This document shows, one piece after another, positions 22,601 through 37,600 of a stretch of 64,000 nt of DNA. The stretch spans positions 9,890,516 to 9,954,515 of the forward strand of contig OZ026595.1 of NCBI GenBank assembly GCA_964020085.1. The letters run 5' to 3'. The DNA comes from Micromussa lordhowensis. Its lineage: Eukaryota; Cnidaria; Anthozoa; Scleractinia; Lobophylliidae. Below the pieces are notes generated by a model. It saw only the letters and a list, made by a program, of their open reading frames with translations. It searched no databases and was not told the origin of the DNA. How positions within the stretch are numbered: position 1 is the stretch's first letter; each line of letters starts with the position of its first letter. A program made the translations under genes and the position numbers.

Positions 22601-25600
22601 TGGAATTTTCCTGGCGGTGGGCTGGCTCTGTAAGACCAAAACATAATAGAAATGTATGAAGCTTATAGTAATTGGAATTTCAAGAGTAGAGGTGGGGGTC
22701 TTAGACAAATCCAGGGCTATCAACAAGGGCCGTAACCCGTAACACCTCTTACGGCCCTTGATGTTACAGGTGAACTGGCCTGTAGTTGATGCAATTCACC
22801 CACAAAGTAATAAGTTTGCTACAGGTGTGAAGATCAAGGCTACAGGTGAATAAAAACTTAATGAAAGCCCTGCAAGTCCCTTCTGTGAGGGAGATTTTCT
22901 GGAACTACACATAATTCACTCTTACATGTAGCTATCTATTCTTATGTGAGTGCATTTCTGGAAAGTGAAAAAGCAAATTGATCTTTGCTACATCAAACAA
23001 ACAACAACCTCATTCAAAGTAGTACTATTTTTGTGTTGTTGTCAACACTGGTACTAGTACAAGTGAATATATGAAACCTTATATATTTGAACTACGGAGA
23101 AAGATATGAAGACATCATTGATCATCGCAGTTATACACAAAACATAAGCAGTTGTGAAATTAAAGCCTGAAAAAAAAATGAGGCCTGAACAGGGTTCAAA
23201 CCCATGACCTCTGGGATACCGATGCAGAGCTCTATCAACTGAGCTATCAAGCCAACTGGGAGCTGGTCACATTGTGAGTTCATAATATACCCATAGATAG
23301 TGAAGAATACTAGTGAATATATAAAAGATCATGTATTTGAACTGCGGAGAAAGATATGAAGACGTCTCACCACTACCTGGTCTAAGTGGACATTAAATGC
23401 ATGTCATATATGGCATTCCTGCATGTTGACATATATTTTCCAGTAAAATGGAATGTTTGTCAGGTTGATGAAATAGTGATTGTTATTATACCTCTTAATA
23501 GGGGTCACAGGAATGGAAAAGTTATTCTGAATGGAATCCCTGAAAATGACAGTCTGCAGGTAAGCATTTAAAAAAGTATAACTCATTTATTTTTGTTTGC
23601 CTTTGAACTGAACTAGTCAGCTGTACAACTTTCATTGGCTTTGAAGTAACTGCATAAGTTGTCACATTCTGTCATCATTGTTTGGTCTGAGATACAACTG
23701 TGATAATTGTTTAAATGAACTCTTCACTCAATGGTCCTTTGTGGTATAACCTCTTCCAGGCATTCAGGTTAATTGGGGCGAAGCAAAAAAAAAACTTAAC
23801 AAAAGGTTGTTCCGGTATACCAGGATCTGACTGGTCAACTTTACAGGTTTTGTGATATGCGATATGGCAGTGGTCAGAGACCTTTCACTGATTGATGCAG
23901 TGTGCAAATCTGTGATAAACAACACGCTAAAATTTTTAAATATTCCATGAACATGTTGCTAAGTTCCATTCAAAGTAAGGTTGACAACTGAAAACCACAA
24001 GCCAGTAGTCATGTTACGGGTCCCTATAGGTGGGTCCCTGTGGGCAGGTCCCTGTAGGCGGTCTATAAGTGGGCAGAAGGACCTTTTCTTAAGTTTTCCC
24101 ACAGGCGTTCTTTCGCTTCCTCTCGCCGCACTGTTTTCTGCGCTGCACCCCAACTAATGAACACCTGTAAGAGGCAATTTGTGATGTAATAAAACATGTT
24201 CTGCATGTCACAGGAAGTTGATTTTTTTTTAATCAGGCAAGCAGTGGCAGTGGTGGCAGTGCTAGTATTGCTCTCCAGCATAATTCACATTTGCTGAACA
24301 GTGCCGATGAGAGGAAAGTGAACCTTCAAGTGCAGTCAACAGCCAATGGTTTTATTGGATTTAACCTTCGTGGTGGAAGTGAATATGGTTTAGGTCTCTA
24401 TGTATCTGGGTAAGAATATTGAAAATAGAATTTAAACAGAAACAGCTAGTAATTTATCTTAGGTTTCGTTTAGCTTCTTCTATAAAACAATCTATCACTA
24501 TCTTATGTCAATCCCTGTTTAATGCATTCTTTGAATACGTGAAGCAATCTGCTTAAACTTTCTATCATGCCAACAGGTTTTTTTGCGGTTTTGGGATCTT
24601 TATAGAGCATAGGTAATATTCCCCCCAAAAATGTTCAATTCCTGTATGCTATATTCCCCTTAAACCAAGCTTTCAAGTTTCCTTTTGAACTACATGTATG
24701 TCCATCTTGTTTAACCAAGTGTTGTAGCAAGGAATAGCTCAGGTGCTAGTATGGTGTGATGTCACTTCAGGAATGAGAAATCTTGCAGCAGCAATTTTTC
24801 TCCTGAAGCGTTGTGGAAAAGTCGTACCCTGGAAACATTTAAGGCGTTATGCAGACTAGGACGTCAATGGCAGCAAGAATATGGAGTAAAACAAAAACTC
24901 TGCATGTAATGTGGATGTTAATACATTTTTAGTCATGTTCTGCAAATCAAAATCATTTTGAATTGACCAGTTTCTACGAATTTCAAAGAGCACGAACCAC
25001 TGGCTAATTTCTTAAATTTCTATTTGGAAGTGAAATCAATGATTTTTTCATGCAGTTAAATGCAATTTAATGGAGTTAACAAGAAGGAGCACACAAGTCT
25101 TGCCTTTGCGGTCAGCCACGTTTAGATCTGCATGTGTGCCAGGATTCCGTATGTTCTTGGACCACAAGGCATTGTAGTAGTTTTATGTTGAGTCAGCAGT
25201 TTCCATGAGCGTTAGAGTTTCAATCGCGGGGACTCTTCTCGGAGATTGTTTCTCCTCCTCTTCCCCTCCCTCTCTTTCCACTGTTTTACCAATATTAGAT
25301 ATTATAGATGCTTCGAGCGCAGTCTACATTTTTTTCAGTCCACAACAGGTATGAACTTTAATCTTGACAACCAATGTAAAATTCATCTTTTGTAATATTC
25401 TACTGAGAACCCCTCTCAGCTCAACTTTAAAATAATCTCAGTGATGTTGTCTTCATTCAGTGTTGATGCTGGCTCGCTAGCAGAACAAGCAGGGTTTAAA
25501 GTCGGTGATCAAATCATGGAAGTTAATGGAAAGAACTTTGAAAACCTTCAACACAAAGAAGCTGTTGACTTCATCAAATCTCAAAAGCACATTATGGTTA

Positions 25601-28600
25601 CACTCAAGGTACATGTAATATTCTTCTGTCTGTTAAGTCTGTTAACTTCTGATACCTTCATGTAGCTGAACTCTGTAGCAAGTTCATATGAGTTTTTATG
25701 TTGCTTTGAAATTGAAAACCATGGAAGAAGTACTGGAAAAGTAACCATTAGAAATAAGTTTAGTTTGTTATCTTGAATGCCCAAATATATATAGGTATTG
25801 GTAATTCTAGGGAGTGGAAAAGACTGAAAGCCAAATTTGGGTTTTTGGTGATCTGCAGGAAGTATGTTCCTCCCCCAACCCTCCCCAGTAGGATGTGTGC
25901 TAGCCCATAATAGGTAACTCCCCCACAGATTTATCACGGTGTTTTGTTGGTCCCCCATCACCTTGCTCTGAACTCGTTGATCCAGTGCAATAAGTGCTGA
26001 GCCCTGCATGTCCACTAGCAGGTGTTTATTTAGAAATAGAAGCTTGGGAGAGCAAGAAATACGGTGACAACACAAGCTGCAAGCAAGTGTCTCCATGGCT
26101 GTTGTAGATCAAAACGAAATTCCTTTGTCTCTTAACCCTAATTATTCATGGATCATGAATAATTAGGGTTAGAAGACAAAGGAAAGTGAGAATCAAACTA
26201 GGTTAAAATCATTTTAACCTGAATTTCATTTTGACCTACAACATGGCTTTTTTAAGTTGTCCTAAACTTTTACTAGTGTGCTTGTAACTTGAAGATACTT
26301 GGGAAGATGTTTTTTTTAATCTTTTTGGAAACACTGCATGTAAAGGAAAGGAAAATTGTTCATTTGTTTTGCTTATCAAATTATCTTTTCTTTTTGCTCA
26401 TGCCATCATTATGTCAACAGTTATCGCTAGTTTTGTCTCAATCAAGTTATAGAAGTACAGCTTTTAGCCTGTGTTTTCTAAATTGTCATAACAATTAAAA
26501 TCTTCTTTGTTTTAGGCTGTAGGAAGACTTCCTGAGGCAAAACATTACCAGTCACAAATTAGTTGGGTGTATCCTGATGGAACTGTGGTTATTGGTAAGT
26601 TGAGCCACACAGTCAACTGCACTATCACCTCTCTTACTGCACACCCACCAGTAAATCTCTCAGGCTGTGTGAAGCCCCTGATTACCTGCCATTAGATCTA
26701 GACCATTATCAGTTTCCAGCACTTTCCAAGACAGACTTTGATGGGTCATTATAACCACTCTATATCAGTTGGTACCAAAATCATGGTATCAAAAAACTGC
26801 CCAATTATTGGTGAACAAGTTGCTGTCAAATGTGTGGCACAATAGGTTACGATAGCTAGGTTACAATAGCTCTGAACCCATTCCATATAACTTTTTTTTA
26901 AACTTTGCAAAAAGTTGCATCTTATCATATGCTTATTGTAATTCAATAATAAAACATAGGGGTCACCGAGTTTGTTTTTGAGTTATAAGCGCTTAAAGTT
27001 AAAATTAAGGCTGTTTTTATTAGGCCTTATTGTTGCTATGGTAACCTGTTATGTAAAATAGATGTTTGCAAGTTATTTACCAATATGATTGGGAATTTGT
27101 ATGACACCATTATTGTAGCATCACTTGTTAAGCAGTGGTGGTATTCATCCTTCAAAGTATAGCTGAAAAACGAAAAAAGGTATTCCAAAGAGGAAAACGC
27201 CATTCTACTTTACGCTGAAAATCCTTTCAAATCAGCAGCAATTATTTTTACTTCATAGGCACTTTAAAGCTAAATTCATGCAGTTATAATGTAAGCACCT
27301 TTTATTTTCCTTCACGTTCAAACTTTTTCACTACATCGTGAAAAGTATCCAAGGGCAAATTGCTTGCTAATCTTATACTTTTTCTTTTCAGAGGGTAAAG
27401 AAAAATTCAGTAGATCTATCTCAGCCCCAGTCTCCCCGCTGTCTTCTCTGGAGCTTAGCCACTCTAGTACTCAGTTTCCTGACTTTGGAGATGAAAGTCC
27501 CACAAGAGACACACCAAGTCCCAGACCAGCATCACGTGAAGCTGCGGTACAGACCCCACAAACCTCTCCTGAGCCTGTGCCAGAAGTGAAAGAGGAAGTG
27601 GTGGTAGTACAAGTGAAACAGGACTTTGCTGATTTGGAGAGAACACAGAGCTCTAAGAGTCTGGCTACATCATCAACCAGCAGCGGTGGTGACAATGAAA
27701 AGATGAGTACACTTCATTCAGCGCATTCTTTTGAGAGTGTTAACAGTGGCAGGGAGGAAGTGGCAAAGAGATATTCAGTGTCCAGCATGAGCAAAGAGCA
27801 GGCCATTTTAAGCGGTAGTGATGGTGAACTAAGTGATAAGAGGAAAGTGAAAAAATCTAAGTCCTTCTTACAGAAACATGGTGACAAAATCAAGTCTAAG
27901 TTGAGCTTTAGGAAAAAAGGAAAACCCAAAGTTGAAGAAAGAGGTAGGATAATTATTAACTTATTTTACTCTTTCACTCCCTTCTTTCTGGTGGGTTGCT
28001 GAATGTGTTCAGTTGGCTTCCTATCATTCAAACTTGGTTTTTTCCAATTCCCTGTTATTTTGGACTCAAAACCATTTCCCTTGGATTTGCCCTTCATTCA
28101 TTTACTATTGGCTATTTAGAACCATTTTTCGTTTCCCTTGAGAGTAGAAATAATGGGTTCAACTGTATGTACTGTAATACTACCCTGGCTTATTTGCTAT
28201 ATGGTTGTCTTATGCTAGAGACACATTACCCCTACGTACAATTTATTGTACTGCTTCCCATTTCTGTGAGAGACTTCCAATCGTCAGCTCACGTTATTAA
28301 CCAAATCCTGTCACAGATATAAGGATGTGAAAGCTTGACTAAAGGCAAAGGCAAAGAGTAAATGTCGTCAGAGCTGTAGAATTACATGTTGGTCAATTTT
28401 TATTTCTTTAATGTTTAATGGGGTCGGCTACCCGTATATTTCTTTTTACCTTAGTCAAACCATGTTATTTGTCATGATTTAAATTCAGTGTCGGTGTCTT
28501 AGGGCAGTATGTTTAGGTTGTTACATTATCTATCTTGTGTTGTCTCCCTTCATTTTTCATCTTTTGTTCTTTGTATCGCTTTGTTTCTGTTGGGCTACCA

Positions 28601-31600
28601 GATTATGAAAAGCATTTTTAAAATTTTTAATTCTAAAATAAGAGGTAAGAGTGTTGTTATAAAAACAATGTGCTAGACTAATATTAGACATTAAGCTCTA
28701 ATTTGTTAATATTGTGTAATGTCTCAAGTACAAACAGGTTGAGATCACTAAATGGTCTAATGTACCAATGAATATTTAAATTTCTGAGTTACAAAATGAT
28801 GTACATGGTTTATTTTGTCACAGTAATAATTTTATTATTATTGTGTAAGGGTCTATTATAACTACACTGTATCTAAATTTCTTCTCAGACCAGGGGACTT
28901 TTTTATAATGAAATAAGTTGTTTATAAGTTTTGTCTTCCTAACTTATTAATTAGTTCTTTAAGTTTAACTGCAGTAGTCTGCAACATACCTAAAAGTAAC
29001 ATAACTGGCATGAGTGGATTAGGTTAAAACTTATACTAACAAGGTAAACTATAAGTCTTACATTTAAAATATTATTAAGAATTAGAATTTCAATAGATAG
29101 GTTTAACATGCTATTGTAGTTTTACCTTAAAACAATACTACAAATTGTAAACAATAGGTGTTAACAAGTAAAATTATCAACTTTACTGTAAACACTAAAC
29201 AGCTTAACTTGCTGGCCCAGGTTTGTGTTAATGTTGTTTTGTTGTGTCTGTTTTTGTTGTTGTTGGTATTTGCTCTCTAGTTTCTTGTGAGATGCAACTT
29301 CCTCTGCATGTGTCGCCCATTTTTGAGAAGGGTTTTGGTACTCAATTAATGCTAGGTGGCTCCACAAGACAGCAGATGTTATTGTACATTGAGGAAAAGG
29401 CAAAAAGGATTCTTGTAGTAGATGAATATAATGCTGTAATCAGGCATATCAAACAGGTAAACTGGCATGTTTTATTTATCTGTGTTTGAATTTAGAATGT
29501 AATGTTCCCTGATGCATATTAACTACTTTTTAACCAAGAGGTCTTTGAGGTCTTTATGGGAGAATCTCAAACCAAGACCTTGTTGCATTGACCAAGCAAT
29601 AGCGAGGTTAATATGGCAAGGCCAAGATTTGAGATTTTCCGGTAAGACTGAAAGTTCGTGGTTAATAAGCCAATCACAGCATTTGTTATATCAGTTACCA
29701 ACACGAGCCATATCATTTAATATGGGTTATTTACCAAGTGTGAGGTCAAGATGGCTGGCTATTAGCAAAGTTCTTTATTTGCGTGTTTATGGACTGAGAT
29801 GGAGTCAAGGTCCATAAACGCACAAAAAAACGAGGCCAATATCGAGCCATCTATACCAAAAAACCTTGGTCAATAAAGGATTTATTATTTGGCTTTCGGG
29901 GAATTTTTCTCATGGGACATAACAGGTAGTCCCAAGCGGGCAAGATAGTTCCATCTTGCCTGCTCTGGTAGCCAATCACAGGGCAGGATATGGTTCATCT
30001 TGCCCGCTCATGGAGCTTGCCATATAATAAATAAGCTTACTGACAGCATGAGCTGTAATTTGCCAAACTTTTTTAAGATTGAGATTTGATTTGTAATCAC
30101 ACCAAAGGAGACTGAAAACTGCCCCCTTGAAGAATTCAAGTGATTCTAGTGTTTGGCAAGTTGCAGAATTCTTAGACTTACATCTGTATATTTTCAGTAA
30201 AGTATTGAAATAGTCAAGGCCTTGAAGAGTTTTTAAATTAGTTTGAACTATTCATTACTGTAAAAAGTACATTAAGTCATTGTACATGCTTGTATAGTTG
30301 GAAACAAGTGTTAAATGAAACAATTGAGTGGCATTGTAACCCTGTGTCATTGTAGTATCAAGAAGATTCAGATGTTGAAGCTCTTGTAAACAAGCTCTTG
30401 GCTATACTGGACAAACCTGAAAAGGCTCTTCTGTTGAGAGATGTTAGGTAAGGATTCGTATTTCGCCAGAATCAGTTTTACCTAGCCCAACTTTGTTATT
30501 TTTGAGTGAGTCACAAATATTTCATAAGCTTACTTCCAAGTTGACATGTATTGTTCTGCCTCCACGTTGAGATCGTGTTGGAAGGGGAGTCTTTCCCTCT
30601 GTTTGTTTCTTTTTTAGCGCGAAAAAGGAAGATACCCTCTCCAGAACAGCTGGAACTATTTTCTTAAAACTCGAAGTGAAGAAAAACTGAAGTACACGTC
30701 GTCGCAGAGGCGCCAAACTGACGTGTGCAACTGCTGAGTGCTGATTGGCCAGAACGCATTTCTTTTTGCCAAAAATATGATAATTTATTTTAGTTTATAA
30801 CATAGATAGGACCCTGCGCGCGCTCTGATTGGTCAAAAACCCATGTTTTATTTAACAAATAAAGAAGCCTAAGCCGTGTATTGCACTGTGATAAAACACG
30901 AGGACCATTTGAGAACACGAGAGAAATGTAGAGCAGCCGAGTTCGAGGCGTTCTTGGCGTTTTCGAAGTGTCTGTGAAGAGGATTTAGAGTTTTGAACGT
31001 CTAGTAGATTTATATATTTTGTTTTGGACAGATTAATTGTTAAGGACAGGCCTCCTTGTGAGTCCAGATAAGTTTTATTCTCTTCAATAATGGCTTTAAA
31101 TAATATTTTACCATTTACTCATTTAGACAATGAAGAATTTGCGTTGATGATGTATGAAATCCAAAATGGCCCTGCTCACTATGATCATGACCGTTTATCC
31201 CAATTGCTTTTTAATCCTCTAACTGTCAACCTAGATAGCTTTCTCGTACGCTCAGACGATATAGATCCCGACGCTCATGTTAACTTTGATAGTCGCTGCG
31301 ATTATTATGTTGAAGATAAATTTAATGAAATGCTACACAACCAAATTCAAAATGACAATTATTTCTCTATTTTTCATCTCAACATCAGAAGTCTTCAAAA
31401 CAAATTAGATGATTTAACAACCTTGCTAACCAACCTAGATGTAAAATTTTCTATCGTTGGTAGAACTGAAACTTGACTTCAAAACTCGGCCCATAACGTG
31501 GATATCGACGGCTACGATTTTGTTTTTAAAAACCGCGAATTCAAATCAGGCGGGGGTGTTGGACTGTATGTGTCAAATGATCTTAACTTCAAAATTCGGG

Positions 31601-34600
31601 AAGACATAAAAGTGCCTAATGAGGAGGTGATGGAGCCTTTGTTTATTGAGATCATAAGACCACATGGCAAAAATATTATTGTGGGCATAATTTACAGACC
31701 ACCAAACCAAAGTGTCGACGTCTTTGTTGACAACTTTAGTGAAATATTAGCTAAAATCTCAAGAGAAAACAAGATATGTCATTTAATGGGTGACTTCAAC
31801 CTAAACCTCTTGAACCATCAACATCATGACGCCACTGGCAAATTTCTAGATGAACTTCATTCCTGTATGTTCTCGCCGTTGATTTCTTTACCATCCAGGA
31901 TAACATCTCACAGTGCAACTCTTATTGACAATATTTTTACTAATGATTTTGAACATCATTACCGAACAGTTGGTTTATTGTTGACTGATATCTCGGACCA
32001 TTTGCCTATATTTTCCATTTGTTCCGATGACAATTCTTCTTCAAGGTCAAGAGAAACTATATTTGTGCGCAATAAGAACAAAGCGAACACTTTGAACTTT
32101 CTACAACAACTCGAAAGTACTGATTGGTCACAAATACCTGGATACAATGATCCAATAATCTGTTACGACAGATTTCTTAGTAAATTTTCTCAGATTTACG
32201 ATACATGCTTTCCACTCAAAAAATTAAAGAGAAAGGATCAGCTTAGAAAGCCTTGGTTATGGAAGGGCTTTAACTCAAATCTGTCAAACGTAAGAACAAA
32301 TTATACAAACAATATCTTTCTGACACATCTGCCAAGAAAGAAGCGCTGTATAAAGAGTACAGGAACAAACTAAATCACTCCTTGAGAATTGCAAAAAGGC
32401 TATATTATGATAAAAAACTAAATGAGTCCAAAAACAACATGAGAGCAACTTGGAGGGTGCTTAACGATCTCATATATAAAAAGAAACCAAAGCTGAAATC
32501 GAATCAATCATTTAAAGCAGATGAAATGGTAATAACAAATCCAGTAGCTATCGCAAACAAATTCTGACAATATTTTTCCAACGTCGGGCCAAATCTGGCC
32601 AAGGGAATACAATCCAGCATATCCCACAAAAATTTTTTTATCTGGATCCTTCAATCAATCGATTTTTCTCACCTTGGCTACAGAAAGCGAAATTATTGCT
32701 ATTGCAAAGGAATTTCAATTAGGTAAAGCTGCTGGTTATGACAACATTCCTATGTCTATTATAAAGCAGTCTATAAACTTTATTTCTTCTCCGCTTGCAC
32801 ACATTGTAAACTTGTCTATTATGCATGGCATTGTTCCTGACCAAATGAAAATTGCTCGTGTGGTGCCTATCTTCAAATCTGGTGATAAAGCTATTTTTTC
32901 AAACTATAGACCTGTTTCCATTCTACCTTGTTTTTCAAAATTCCTGGAGCGTATTGTTTACAATCGCATTTTTAATTATCTAAGTGATTTCCACATTCTT
33001 TGTGATAACCAATATGGGTTTAGGAAAAAACATTCTACCACTCACGCACTTATTGACTTGTACGACAAAATCTCGTCTGCTCTTGATCACAAAGAGCATG
33101 CTGTTGGAGTATTTTTAGATCTTTCTAAGGCCTTTGACACTGTGAATCATGAAATCCTCTTTGACAAACTTTATCACTACGGTATCCGTGACCTGGCATT
33201 AGATTGGGTGGAAAGTTATTTTACTAAAGATCACTAAACGAACTCAATTTGTTGAATATAATGGATCGAGATCAACCCCCCATAAGATCCACTGTGGAGT
33301 TCGGCAAGGATCAATTCTAGGCCCGCTATTTTTTATCCTGTACATTAATGATCTGAACAATGCTACAAACCTCGATTCAATCTTGTTCGCAGACGACACA
33401 AATCTATTCATCTCACACAAAGACCCAGATTTCTTAATTAGTACTTTAAATTGTGAATTAATTAAACTATCAACATGGTTCAGAGCAAGTAGACTCTCTT
33501 TGAACTTAACTAAAACAAATTTCATGGGATTTAGACCAAGGCAGAAAAAATCTTCGAACTTCAATGTTGTTATTGATGAGAAAACCATTGCACAGGTCAA
33601 TGAAACAGTCTTTCTTGGGGTAATTTTAGACGACAACTTAAATTGGAAGTCTCACATATCTAGTGTAGCGGTTAAAGTATCCAAATCTATTGGTATAATT
33701 TTCAGATCTAGTTTTTATCTTTCAACTCCTCTGCGCATGCTTTATAACGCAATGATACTTCCATACCTTAATTACTGCAATCTAGTCTGGGGATCAACTT
33801 ATAAATCTAACCTTCAAAGAATCGTAGTTCTGCAAAAACGTGTGATTAGAATAGTAAACAAGTCGTATTATAATGCTCATTCAGAACCAATTTTTAAGAA
33901 GCTTAACTTGCTTAAATTTCAAGATATTCACTTAATGCACTTAGGTCAGTTTATGTTCTCGTTTAAGAACGCTATTCTCCCTCGAAAATTTGAAAACAAA
34001 TTTGCAATCAACAACCAAATCCATTCTCATTATACAAGACATGCAAAATCCTTTCGTCTTCCATTATGTAGAACAAATATCCGGCAATTCTCCATGTTCT
34101 TTCAAGGTCCTAAATTTTTAAATTCTCTTTCTCCTGAAATTTCGGGCTCTTCCTCACTGGCGTCTTTTAAAAAAAAACAAAAAGCATCTTTAATTTACAA
34201 CTATTAACTCTGTTCTCATACTGAATAAGGCTTGTCATACTTGTCGTAATAAATTTAATTCAATCACCTTTTGCTTTTCGAGAGGGAACCTAAGCCTACA
34301 AGCCCTGTGGTTTCTTTTTAGGTTCCCTCGCCATTTTGTTTTCTTTATTCAAATATATTTTTTTTTTACTTCTGTATTAAACCTTATATTTGTACTTTTA
34401 TATATCTATATGTGTACTATATCTGTAATTAACTATAATCATTGTAATTTCTTGGTATTGTTATTTAATCCATGTATTTTCATTTATTCTATTGTGTGTG
34501 GCAAAAAATAAAATAAATAAAAATAAATAAATAAATACTAGAACAATTAGATTATTCGCTCTCGATTTCTATGCGTGATAGTTGACTTGGGCTGTGCCCT

Positions 34601-37600
34601 GGTCAAATATCACGCGATAGAAACCTCGAGCTCATAATTTAATTGTGTAATAGACAAAAGTACACTGTACTGTAATTTAATTGTGGAATCAATTTCAAAT
34701 GAACACTTTCGTCCTCGTATATATTGAATTTGTTGAATTTGTCAACAGGACGTTAGTTTTGCCGTATGACCTTGGAAGGTTTGATGCGATGGTGTCAGCT
34801 CATGAGAAAGAAGCTTTAGAATATCTCAGTGGATGTGTTCCTGGTGTGTATTTTTCATTTTTTCTGAGTTATTATATTGATGTGACACCATGTGAGCGTT
34901 TTAAAATCTTCCTGTCATATGATGGTTGTTGTACTATTTTTTGTCCAAGGTTCACCAACAATAATACCCACTGTAGCAGAGAAACCTAAACGCCAGCTTG
35001 TGGCTGCCATTCAAGGTAAGCTTATACGCAATTTAACAAATAATATTTAAAAGCTGCAGCTGAGAAAACAAACGTTGTATAAGATTTTTCAATTCACTGG
35101 AAAAAAGAAATATAACAAGTGTGCTGGTTCCGTGCGTTGCAGAGTATAAAAAGTCGAAGGAATACAGTCTATTGTAATGGCCTCGTTTGGGCAATTGAGA
35201 TCCCGTCAAAACGTTGTCTTGGTAATGGAGTAGTCTCTGGTAACTAAGATGTCGTTGATTTCCAACCAGAAGAAAGAAAGAGGTGCTAAACCGAAAGGAG
35301 GAGGGGAAGGTGTTAATACCAATGAGTACACGGTTCTTTAGACACAAACGTGATGTTTGTGGTTTCTGTGTAGGCTAAATTTCGAAAAGCGTTACAGTAG
35401 ATCCTTATTAGTTAAATTAGGTTTTCCGTTAGAGCTGTAACATCACATTCTAAAATTAGGAGAGCTGAGAAAGCGGGGAATAAAGTATACAAACTTCTAT
35501 TAAAAAAAAAAAAATTAACAAATTGACGTCAGTTTTTAATAATAATAATAATAATTATAGCATTTATATAGCGCCATATACACTAGCTGCTCTATGGCGC
35601 TTCACAATTCTACAATTAAAAATTTTGAAAAAGAAAATTATAAATAATATTTCTTAAAAAGAAAAGTCTATAATTTACAGTTAAAAAGAGTGATCGATCC
35701 GCTATTTCTTAATGTCAAGGGGCAAGGAATTCCAGAGCTTTGGTGCTGCAACTGAAAATGCCCTGTCCCCATAGGTCCTTTGATTGGAGGACCAATTTCT
35801 TCTTAACATTTAGGGAGCTTAATTTTTGAGCGACGTACGGCAACCAAGTAAATCGTCCCTGTAAGAGTAAAGACTCTTAGTATTACAAATGTGGTAGCGC
35901 CAAGGCGAGTATAATGAGAAAACGTATCATTTCCGGTTGCCGTACGTCGCTCAAAAACGCATTTACTTATGCCCCTACTATCGCCTCGTGGATCCACAGC
36001 TACTTTGACAATGTTATGAAGAATTTCATTGTCAATAGCAGGACAGACGCATGAAAAACGGACGTCAATTTGTTTCTTTCAAGAAATTATCGCATATATA
36101 GGTTATCAATTGATGTGTCTGTCCGCTAATTGACAACGAAAACTAGCCAATGAAGATTCTGCGCGAAGATTTCTGCAGCTGTTGTAAAAACACACGAAAC
36201 AAACACTGATATAGTGTTTAAAATTTTGTGTTAAATAATGTGTTCTGTGTATATTAAACGCCTTAACTTCGCATAGGTTTGGGGTAATATTCGTGTTTGA
36301 GGGACACTTGGTTCTGTAGTAATTAGAGTAATCTAACCTGACTCGTGTCTCATCGCCAGACTGGTAGGAAAACGATATGGTGTTCGAAACACTGTGACCC
36401 CGTGTTTCTGACGAGAAAACAACATTTAAAACAAGTTTTGATATTCAGTTAACCTATTGTCAAAGGGTGTTACAGTTACCACATAATTGAAACAAACCTA
36501 TTTGGTGCATCTGTTGCAACACTCGCTTACACCCCTTTTGACAGAATTGAAACCTTATTTAATATTGCCATATCTCTCAAGGCTACAACAAAATCTCTTA
36601 TTCATTTCGCTGATGCAGCTCACTCATAAATTACTAATTACCCAGGAACTTATTGTGTATTATTGGTGAAATATTGTGTTGTGCGATCCTTTGCATAATT
36701 AGTTTATGGTTTGATAATGAGGAATTCCTGTTGTGTAAATGTTTTTGAGGTAGGTACAGCCCGCGTTTCTCGCTGATAATTTGCTATCAAGTAATAGAAA
36801 TATTCCTTACTCGTGTCAAGCTATTTGAACTTATTTCTGACTGATCGTAATTAACATTGTATTCACAGACAGCAGAGGGAGTTTTCAATTGCGAACGAAA
36901 GAGGAAGTGGAGAAGATCAAGCAAGAAAGAGAAGAAATGAATAAAAAGCGTAATCAAACGGCTTGGTTAGGGGGTAGCATTCTGGATCGAAACTCGGCGA
37001 CAAACCCTAACAATCCTAACGCCGTGATCACGCTACCGGCCAACTACACATTAGATAATACAGCGCCCGTAAGAGATACGACTACAACAAATAGCGCTCT
37101 GCCTTCCTTTGATGTTCCAGTTATACAGGTTAACAGTGGCGAGGTATCGGGAGCCCCGAAACACGATGAAAACGATAACGAAAGACCCGTGTCGAACTCG
37201 CTCTTGGTGCCTGATCGAGTATCAATGGAGTACAAAGACGATGATGAAGAAACTCCCGCTTCATCGTCAGTCGCAGGAATATCGATTTCAGTTCCAGTGA
37301 TAGCTGTCTCCAGCGAGGCCACATCAGTTACAATACTTCTTTCCAAAAAGAGGACCAGTTTAGGTGAGTTATTTCTTGCTTTGTGACTAGTATGGCTTCA
37401 ATACTGTTTCACCATGCCTCATCATTTCCATTAGCTGTTCCATTAATGCTTCGTCATTGTTCAGCACGCACAGTAGAAAGGCTCTATTCCTCTTTCAGTC
37501 TTCCACCCCCGCCCCTCTATACCGTGAGTTCCCCGTCATTTCTAACCCCGCCCCCTCCGGTCTTAAAGAGCGGGTATCTAGTACTCTTAAATTATGCATG

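Larger units (their letters stand above)
20360..23501. other. WHRN intron 1
   Basis: A 3.1-kb intron with a 20-bp tandem duplication (21871-21910), a hAT-like MITE (22136-22456) and a tRNA SINE (23075-23370). No extra exon was recognised. Confidence 0.7.
30800..34541 (+). mobile_element. Dead LINE (CR1/L2/Jockey-type) in WHRN intron 8
   Basis: About 300 bp of leader are followed by an endonuclease-reverse transcriptase reading region (31090-34207), a 3' UTR with a 12-bp-stem hairpin, and a tail of AAATA repeats ending near 34541. A short-repeat tail instead of poly(A) is usual for the CR1/L2 branch. It lies in the same orientation as WHRN. The left edge near 30800 is approximate and I could not find a convincing target duplication. 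Confidence 0.8.

Noticed and set aside
23183..23256. tRNA gene
   Set aside because: A- and B-box motifs are present, but the stems are imperfect and the sequence lies in a repeated unit seen elsewhere in the window, so it is a SINE head. The same holds for 345-433, 41937-42110 and 46795-46840.
25581..26096. 171-codon minus-strand frame in WHRN intron 4
   Set aside because: No family resemblance, low-complexity composition, opposite to WHRN and ending at a MITE; most likely chance.
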